From contig KL647309.1 in assembly GCA_000727475.1 (NCBI GenBank), forward strand, positions 1,185,820 to 1,249,819: 64,000 nucleotides of DNA, written 5' to 3'. This stretch comes from Sarcocystis neurona (taxonomy: Eukaryota > Apicomplexa > Conoidasida > Eucoccidiorida > Sarcocystidae). Shown piece after piece: positions 58,100-64,000 of the stretch. The translations under genes and the position numbers were made by a program. Under the pieces are notes generated by a model, which had not been told where the DNA came from, did no database searches, and saw nothing but the letters and a program-made list of their open reading frames with translations. Position 1 is the stretch's first letter; each line of letters begins with the position of its first letter.

Positions 58100-58930
58100 G
58101 CAGTACGTCCGTGGAGAGTCCAGCAGCAAGAGACCGGCGGTGACGACGAGGAGGAGGAGTACGGAGAAAAGGAGCCAAAATGACGTGTTCTTCTACGGCG
58201 TCAGAAGGAAAGTCGAGACACACAGCTGCAGGTGCCGTCAGTTCTGCTGCGACACCCGCAGCAGCAGCTCAGCCCTCGTCCACAAAACTTCATCGCGCGT
58301 ACAAAGGGCACCGCAGCAAGAGAAGCAGCAAACAGAGGGCAGGACTCAACAGGAGGCATACATACGCAGGTAGACAAAAAGCACGGAAGAGACATCGACA
58401 GACAGCAGCGGAGAGACACGCATACTTCAGTATACAGGGACGTGTAGACTACACGAAATACCGATACTACGGAGCCTTTTCTGGGGCATGCACAGGAGGG
58501 TAGAGTGGTCACACGTAGAATTTGCGAAGGACAAGAAGCGTTCTTCTGTTCTTCCGCACGAAGAGTTTGAAAAGGGGGAGAACAGGGCTTCTTCTCTGCC
58601 ACCCGGAACTCAGGGAACAGCAAATAAATCTCCTCTCTTTGCTTCACGTGAAGAGTCAACAGAGGGGCGAAGAGTTGCTGTTCTCTTCTAACAGGCGGAG
58701 TTCACACGAGGAAGGGAAAGTTTCTCTTCGTTTCCCTGCAGCGTCTCTTTCTATCTCGCCATACCTCCACGTAGAAAGGAAATTCAGACGTAGACACGGA
58801 GACACCTGACCAATGCATCCATATACACATATATCCATATATACACATGGACATACATTTGTATGGATTTGTATAAGGAAGAAGACGCAAGCATGCGTGG
58901 GGAGAAGTGGTGGTAGGCGTGTGTATGTAC
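58100..58930. other. Mixed region, no gene chosen
   Basis: Ordinary sequence with CAG patches and a TA-rich spot at 58815-58860. Several frames are open on both strands and none carries a recognisable motif. Confidence 0.3.
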
Positions 58931-58961
58931 ACCCACAAACAAATGTATGCAGGGGGTCACA

Positions 58962-59100
58962 CGTCCTGGTGAAGTCGGAAATGTATCTTCTCCATATCGG
59001 TGAATCTTCGGAATCCGCGGGCCGCTGCTCTGTGCCGCGCATTAGTGAAGGGAGATCGCCTTCGCAGAGTTGTCTCTTCTGCTGCTGCTGCTCGTGCTGA
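58962..59100 (-). CDS. Possible downstream exon of the TPR gene
   Basis: A - strand frame encodes QLCEGDLPSLMRGTEQRPAD then SEDSPIWRRYISDFTR, preceded by a Gln/His/Ala stretch from sense CAG. It is on the same strand as, and downstream of, the TPR exon and could belong to its C-terminal part. The + strand frame (NLRNPRAAALCRALVKGDRL) is equally open, so strand is uncertain. Confidence 0.25.
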
Positions 59101-59580
59101 TTATGTGCTGCTGCAGGTGCTGCTGCTGCTTCTCTCTTCTTGCCGATTTTCTCTTCCGATCGCGCTCGCTGCTGCTGCCTCTCTCTTCTCGTCCTCCTGC
59201 TGTGCTTCAGCAACAAGAGACGGAGTGTTTCTCTGCAGTCCCGCTAACGGACCGTAGGCTGCTCCTGCTGCTGCTTGCGTTCCCGCTGCTGCTGCTGCGG
59301 CTTACGTTGCTCCCGCTGCTGCTGGTTGTGTTCCCCCCGTTCCTGTTGCTGCTTGTGTTCCCCCTGGTGCTGCTACTGCTTTTGTTGCTGCTGCTGCTGC
59401 CTGTGGTCCTCCTGCTGTTGCGTGTGTTGCGCCTGCTGCTGCTGGTGTTGCTGCTGCTGCCTGTGCTGCTGGTGGTGCTTGTGCTGCTCCTGCTGCTCTA
59501 GAGTTCTCCCTGTTCGCACTGCCATACTCACACTGGTGCTGCTTCTTTTCTTTTAGAAGATCTTGCCTTCTTCCCTTATA
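59060..59580. repeat. CTG-rich tract
   Basis: The + strand is CTG/CTT-rich (59080-59500), giving Leu- or Cys-only frames on + and Gln/Ala/Ser frames on -. It lies between the TPR exon and the next - strand exon candidate, so it is probably intronic; here the sense strand of the TPR gene reads CAG. Confidence 0.65.
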
Positions 59581-59596
59581 TCTCTCTGTCTCTCAC

Positions 59597-60135
59597 TACT
59601 GCTGCTGCTGCTTTGTCGTCTCCTTCGCCGGCTGGTCTGGCGCTGCAGCAGCTCCCTACGCTCGCTGCCGCTGCTCCGTTCGCAGCTGCAGTCTGGGCTC
59701 CTTTTCTCCGCCTGCAGCTTTTTGTTCCCGCTGTTGCTCTTGTGTTTGCTGCGGCGCCTGCTGTTTCTTTCGCTATTGCTGCCGCCACCTCGTGTCCTGC
59801 CCCCCCACTCCTGCTGCTTTTGCTAGGCCTGCTAGCGCGCCGCTCGCGACTTCTGCCGCTTCTGGTGTCGCTCTGTTTGCTCATGTTTCCTGTTCTTCTT
59901 CTACCCTGCAACTCGCTCTTCTGTGGCTGCTGTTGCCGGAAGAAGTCTACCTGTAGCTCGATATATGCCTGCGCCATGCGCAGCAAAGCCTTCTCGTTAG
60001 TAGCGTCCTGCTGTAATACTCGTTCGCAGTGCGCCAGACAGCGGGAGAAACTCTTCTCCTTTATCATTCCTGCCGCTAAATTCAGCTGCAGTCTCTTCTC
60101 CAGCTCAAACACAGCTGCTTGATTCCTTACACTCC
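59597..60135 (-). CDS. TPR-domain exon (immunophilin/co-chaperone type)
   Basis: After a - strand acceptor (TTGCTGCTGAAGCAG) the exon encodes SVRNQAAVFELEKRLQLNLA then KSFSRCLAHCERVLQQDATN and EKALLRMAQAYIELQ. This is the classic pattern of TPR helices in FKBP-type immunophilins and Hsp90 co-chaperones: LNLAA...K......C..VL..D..N.KAL.R.A.A...L. The Asn of LNLA is the position used in carboxylate-clamp TPRs. A basic Ser/Arg/Lys region and an Ala-rich tail follow. Donors are possible at 59951/59950 (CTACAG|GTAGAC) and 59597/59596 (AGTA|GTGAGA). Upstream exons, which would show whether an FKBP domain is present, were not found in the CTG-filled sequence to the right. Confidence 0.7.
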
Positions 60136-61380
60136 CTGCTTCAGCAGCAACAACAGCAGCAACAGGAGCAGCAAAAGCAGCAGCAACAGGAGCGATAGCA
60201 GCAGTACATGCAGTAGCCCCTGCAGCAATACCAGCAGAAACAAATGGAGAGAGACCAACCCGCGCGGGGCACGGGGGGGGGACACTAGCAGCAGCAGCAG
60301 CAGCCGTCCTGCAGCAACGACTGCGTCCCAGCCACATGAGTACGAACAACAGGAGGAGCCGTAAAAGGCAAAGCAGCAGCGAACCTGCGCTGGCGCAACA
60401 CCAGCAGCAAGAGCGGCAGCAGCAGCACAGAAGAAAGAGAAAGAACGGCGAGAACAGCAGCAGCAGCAGCAGCACGGAAGAAAGGCAAGAAAGGAGAGCG
60501 AGTGCAGCAGCAGAAGCTGCTGCAGCTACACCGCCAGAGTGTGGGGCGTCCTCCAGGCAACACCAGCGCCACAGACAAGAGCAGCAGCAGCGCGAACATC
60601 GCAGCGCCAGCCGCAGATGTATAGCGGCAGCAAAGGTCAGAGCTGCGACGAAGCAGCAGCCGCAACAACAAAAGGCGCGCATCTAGTGAGCCTTCGCCGG
60701 GGCAGAGGCACCAGCCGGTGGAAAGTCGCTGCAGAGACAGTAGCAGGAACGGCAGCGGCAGCAGCACAGCTCCAGCAGTTAGCCGATTGAACAACAGCCT
60801 TCACGGCAACTTGATACTGAAGGTGACGCAGGCTCCGCAGCAGAAGCAGTCAGCAACAAAATACGAGCTACCACCGATACAGCTGCCGCAATAGCAACGA
60901 GTCCAGCAGCTGAGACCGAGTCACTACCAGCAGTTCCACGTGCAGCCGCAGCAGCAGCAGTTCCACAAGCAGCCACACCAGCAGTGGCCGTAACAGCAGC
61001 AGCAGCAGTTCCACAGAGGCAGCAGCAGCAAGAGCAGATAAGCGGCAACAGCAACAGCAGCCACGGACAAGCAGCAGCAGCAACCCCCGCAGGTAAGCGG
61101 CAGCAGCAGCCGCCGCAGGTAAGCAGCAGCAGCAGCCGTCGCAGGTAAGCAGCAGCAGCAGCCGTCGCAGGCAAGCAGCAGCAGCAGCCGTCGCAGGTAA
61201 GCAGCAGCAGCAGCCGTCCCAGGTAAGCAGCAGCAGCACCAGCCGCCGCGGCCGCCGGAGAACAGCAGCAGCAGCTGCCGCAGGAAAACAGCAGCAGCCG
61301 CAGGAAAGCAGCAGCAGCAGACGCCGCAGGAAAGCACCAGCAGCAGACGCCGCAGGAAAGCAGCAGCAGCCCCAGGGAAA
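60136..61380. repeat. CAG-rich tract upstream of the TPR exon
   Basis: Dense + strand CAG (sense CTG for the - strand TPR gene) from the acceptor at 60136 to about 61380. Frames here are Cys/Leu (-) or Gln/Ala/Ser (+) and I do not treat them as genes. Confidence 0.75.
61093..61248. repeat. 26-bp minisatellite, six copies
   Basis: GTAAGC or its variant recurs every 26 bases (61093, 61119, 61145, 61171, 61197, 61223). The unit is about CAGGTAAGCAGCAGCAGCAG plus CCGTCG. Five of six copies contain CAGGTAAGC, a near-perfect eukaryotic 5' splice donor on the + strand; the copy at 61171 has GC in place of GT. Related 26-27-base units without GTAAG continue to about 61375. Confidence 0.9.
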
Positions 61381-64000
61381 CAATAGGAGGATGTTGTGCA
61401 GCGCTTTTGTGAAGCAGAAGGGGAGGTGAGCAGCAGCAATGTGAAGTGGCGCAGATTTGAACGGGCGCAGCACCGCCCACCGAAGGATCTGCACTACCGC
61501 AAGCACACAAATACGTTAGTATGTCTCCGTCTATTTATAGAGAAACGGCAACATCTGTCCATGTCTGGCAATAACAACAAACACCAACACGCATGTGATA
61601 TGTGGCCGTCTCGCAGTCGTGCAGGTTGGTGCTACACACACACATATACACACGCAGGTCTTTCTGCAGATACACACACACACACACACATACATATTTG
61701 CTTCTGGCCCTTTAGATATGGGCACACCTACTATATAACGTTTACAATATATCTGTGTTCACCGCGTAGGCCAGCATATTTGTATGGCCATCCCGCAGCC
61801 GTCCACACACAAATACATGCGTGTCAGAGAGAGACGTAGAGAGCAACGCCCACGCACGAATCGGGAATATATCCACGGCCATCAACGAACGCAGGGAGAG
61901 AAACAAAGTGGCTGTGAATATGAACGGGTAAAGAAAGTGGGGGGATGTGAACAGCAAACGGCGCACCCGTTCGACATACCGCCGCATGCATACACACAGG
62001 AAAAATGCAGCGTGTTTTGGCGGAGCAGAAGACGCAGCAGCAGCCGCAGAAAAACAGAGAAGCAGCTGCGTGTCTGTCGACTTGCACGTGACAGCAGCAG
62101 CAACAGCAGATGGACTTGCGATGTCCTCTCCGCGTAACACACGTCCCGCAGTAGACGTACGTATATGCACACGCCTGTACAACGGAAGTCAGTAAACTCT
62201 ACACCCCTCACTATCTCTCCATATTTATATATATATGTACATATAAATATATACACGGAAACGTATGTATATATATATATCGTATATATACACGTATATG
62301 AGTGTGCAAATGGACTTCTGTACATATATACACGTAGCTATTTTCTGGTGTACCGAAGGATCCGGCGGGAGTTCACCTACGTGTCGACATGTGTATACGT
62401 ATATATATGTATATACATATATATATATATATATATCTTCCTCTTCCTCTCTATCTATATGATCGTATGGATCGATATTGCAGCTCTTTCTTTTCATGTA
62501 GATGTCTGTTTAGGTGTGCCGAGAATGGACGTATATGTTTTAGTCTGGCGCTCGTTCCTGAGGACAGAGACGTACGTGTGTCTACATGTGGCCGTCTACG
62601 TACGTAGATCCATTAAAATATATGCGTACACCTGCACACGTGTGTCCGTGTATCTACTTGTGTGTTTATATGCGTATACAAATGTATACGCATATATATG
62701 GATATGCCTATAGACATACGTAGACACAGACGTGTGTATGGTTACATGTGGACGTGTATGGACATAGATTCACAGAAATAGATGCGTAGGCTTACACATA
62801 CATACGCACACGTGTGTGTCTACATCTAAGTATGTGTCTACATGCGCCTATAAATCTCTGCACACGAGTATGTCTATAGGGCTATATACGCATATACGCA
62901 GATGTTTATGGATGTCTGTAGATGTATATACGTATACGCGCGTATACGCCGATGTAGATGTTTGTCCATAGCGATACATGCTTGTGCAACACGTATGTCA
63001 ATATACACGCTTACACGTGTATACAGATGTCTACAAGTATGTATACACATGTACACATACGCCTACATACGTACATATATATGTGTATGTAGATGTCTAC
63101 ATGTATATATGTATATACACGTATGCGTATATATATATATATATGTGTATGTGAAGATGCTTGTATACGTAAGTGTGTACTTTTGTTGATATGTGTACAT
63201 AGATATGCTCACGTACGTACATGTTTCCATTTATATGTAGATGTGTCCATATATATGGTCCATACGTGTGAGTGTGTCTCTGCGCGTAGGTGTTTATATG
63301 TGTATATAGATGCGCACATACGTATTTCTACATATATACGTCAAGAGACACACACTTCCACGGTCTCTAGATAAGCACTTGTAAAGAAAGGCGCAACGCC
63401 CCATGCACCAGCAGCAGCCACAAAGACGTAAAACTCCTACGAAGAATACTACAGCTACATACACTCATACCCATAACGTTACATATATACGCACATACGT
63501 ACGACATACACACACCTATATATATATACACGTTCCCTGAACTACCCGCCTGTTATATAGATAGACAGATGTCTCTTTTCTTCTCTCTCCCTCTCTCTAT
63601 ATATATCCGTTGAGCTACCTGACTTCATGCATATGTTTATTCGCTCCGCCATCTACTTATATATATGTTGGTGTGCGTGCGTGCATATGCAGAGACTGAC
63701 ACACACTGCGCGACGAGTACGCGACATATATACCGGCCTCGGTGGTCGATAAAACAAGCCGAGAAAAAGGGTACACATGGACGTCGCGTGCCGCTTCATA
63801 TTTACACAGACACACATATATTCGCATATACATCGGTATATACGTATGTGTCGCAAGTTCGTGGGAAGTTCTGCTTCTTGGACCCGTGTCGGGCTGTCTG
63901 TGTGTGTCTGTGTGTGTGGGTGGGCTGCATATCGAAGAGAGAGCGCGTACAAGTGCGGTTGAGGCGATGTACTTCTCTTGCGAGCGAGTCTTTCTGCCAG
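61381..64000. repeat. TA/TG/CA satellite to window end
   Basis: 61385-61620 and 61770-62150 are unique-looking with short + and - frames but no motif. 61635-61695 contains CA runs. From 62215 to 63860 the sequence is TA/TG/CA satellite with a recurrent ACGTATAT/GTAGATGT flavour. The last 150 bases are unique and have no supported gene. Confidence 0.6.

Noticed and set aside
61093..61248. CRISPR-like array
   Set aside because: Units are directly adjacent 26-mers with no unique spacers, and the genome is eukaryotic; the same holds for the 20-, 28- and 50-bp arrays.

Overview
The window reads as nuclear DNA of a coccidian apicomplexan, most likely Eimeria or a close relative. The evidence is dense CAG/CTG trinucleotide runs in and between exons, giving homopolymeric Ala, Gln, Ser, Cys or Leu tracts; long TA, TG and CT microsatellites; genes broken by GT..AG introns; and calmer segments alternating with repeat-rich ones. 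That layout resembles the P and R segments described for Eimeria tenella. No telomere-like TTTAGGG arrays are visible. The species cannot be fixed from the sequence alone.

Five loci can be tied to known families. (1) 1-1869, +: 3' part of an APP1-type phosphatidate phosphatase (HAD-like, DxDxT). (2) 12177-16507, -: a METTL18/Hpm1-type protein-histidine methyltransferase in at least three exons; the splice junctions rebuild SAM motif I and a family AKR-FYFG motif in frame. (3) 21298-25791, +: exosome cap subunit RRP40/EXOSC3 in three exons (LPGD, S1-like and KH regions). (4) 54676-57187, -: a protein with an MSS51-type C-terminal domain in at least two exons. (5) 59597-60135, -: an exon with FKBP/co-chaperone-style TPR helices.

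Other loci have good exon structure but no family I recognise: a long + gene at about 2.24-9.28 kb with phase-consistent exons and PH-like segments, + exons ending at 20856, a + gene at 45.8-48.7 kb, and - exons at 31.5-33.5, 40.1-40.5 and 50.6-51.3 kb. At this GC content several frames look open on both strands, so these models are tentative.

Layout: 1-12 kb is calm and gene-like. 12-19 kb is METTL18 with CAG-filled introns. 19-26 kb holds an unrecognised + gene and RRP40, transcribed divergently from METTL18. 26-42 kb is mostly TA, CT and CAG repeats with isolated exon candidates. 42.5-50 kb is calm but contains a 525-base assembly gap. 50-61.4 kb is the densest CAG/CTG zone and carries the MSS51-like and TPR genes. 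61.4-64 kb is TA/TG satellite. The recognised genes are unrelated housekeeping functions (lipid metabolism, ribosomal-protein methylation, RNA decay, mitochondrial expression or chaperone work), not a cluster. The most interesting structural signal is the orientation of the trinucleotide repeats: just upstream of every repeat-flanked 3' splice site I could place, the sense strand carries CTG, not CAG.
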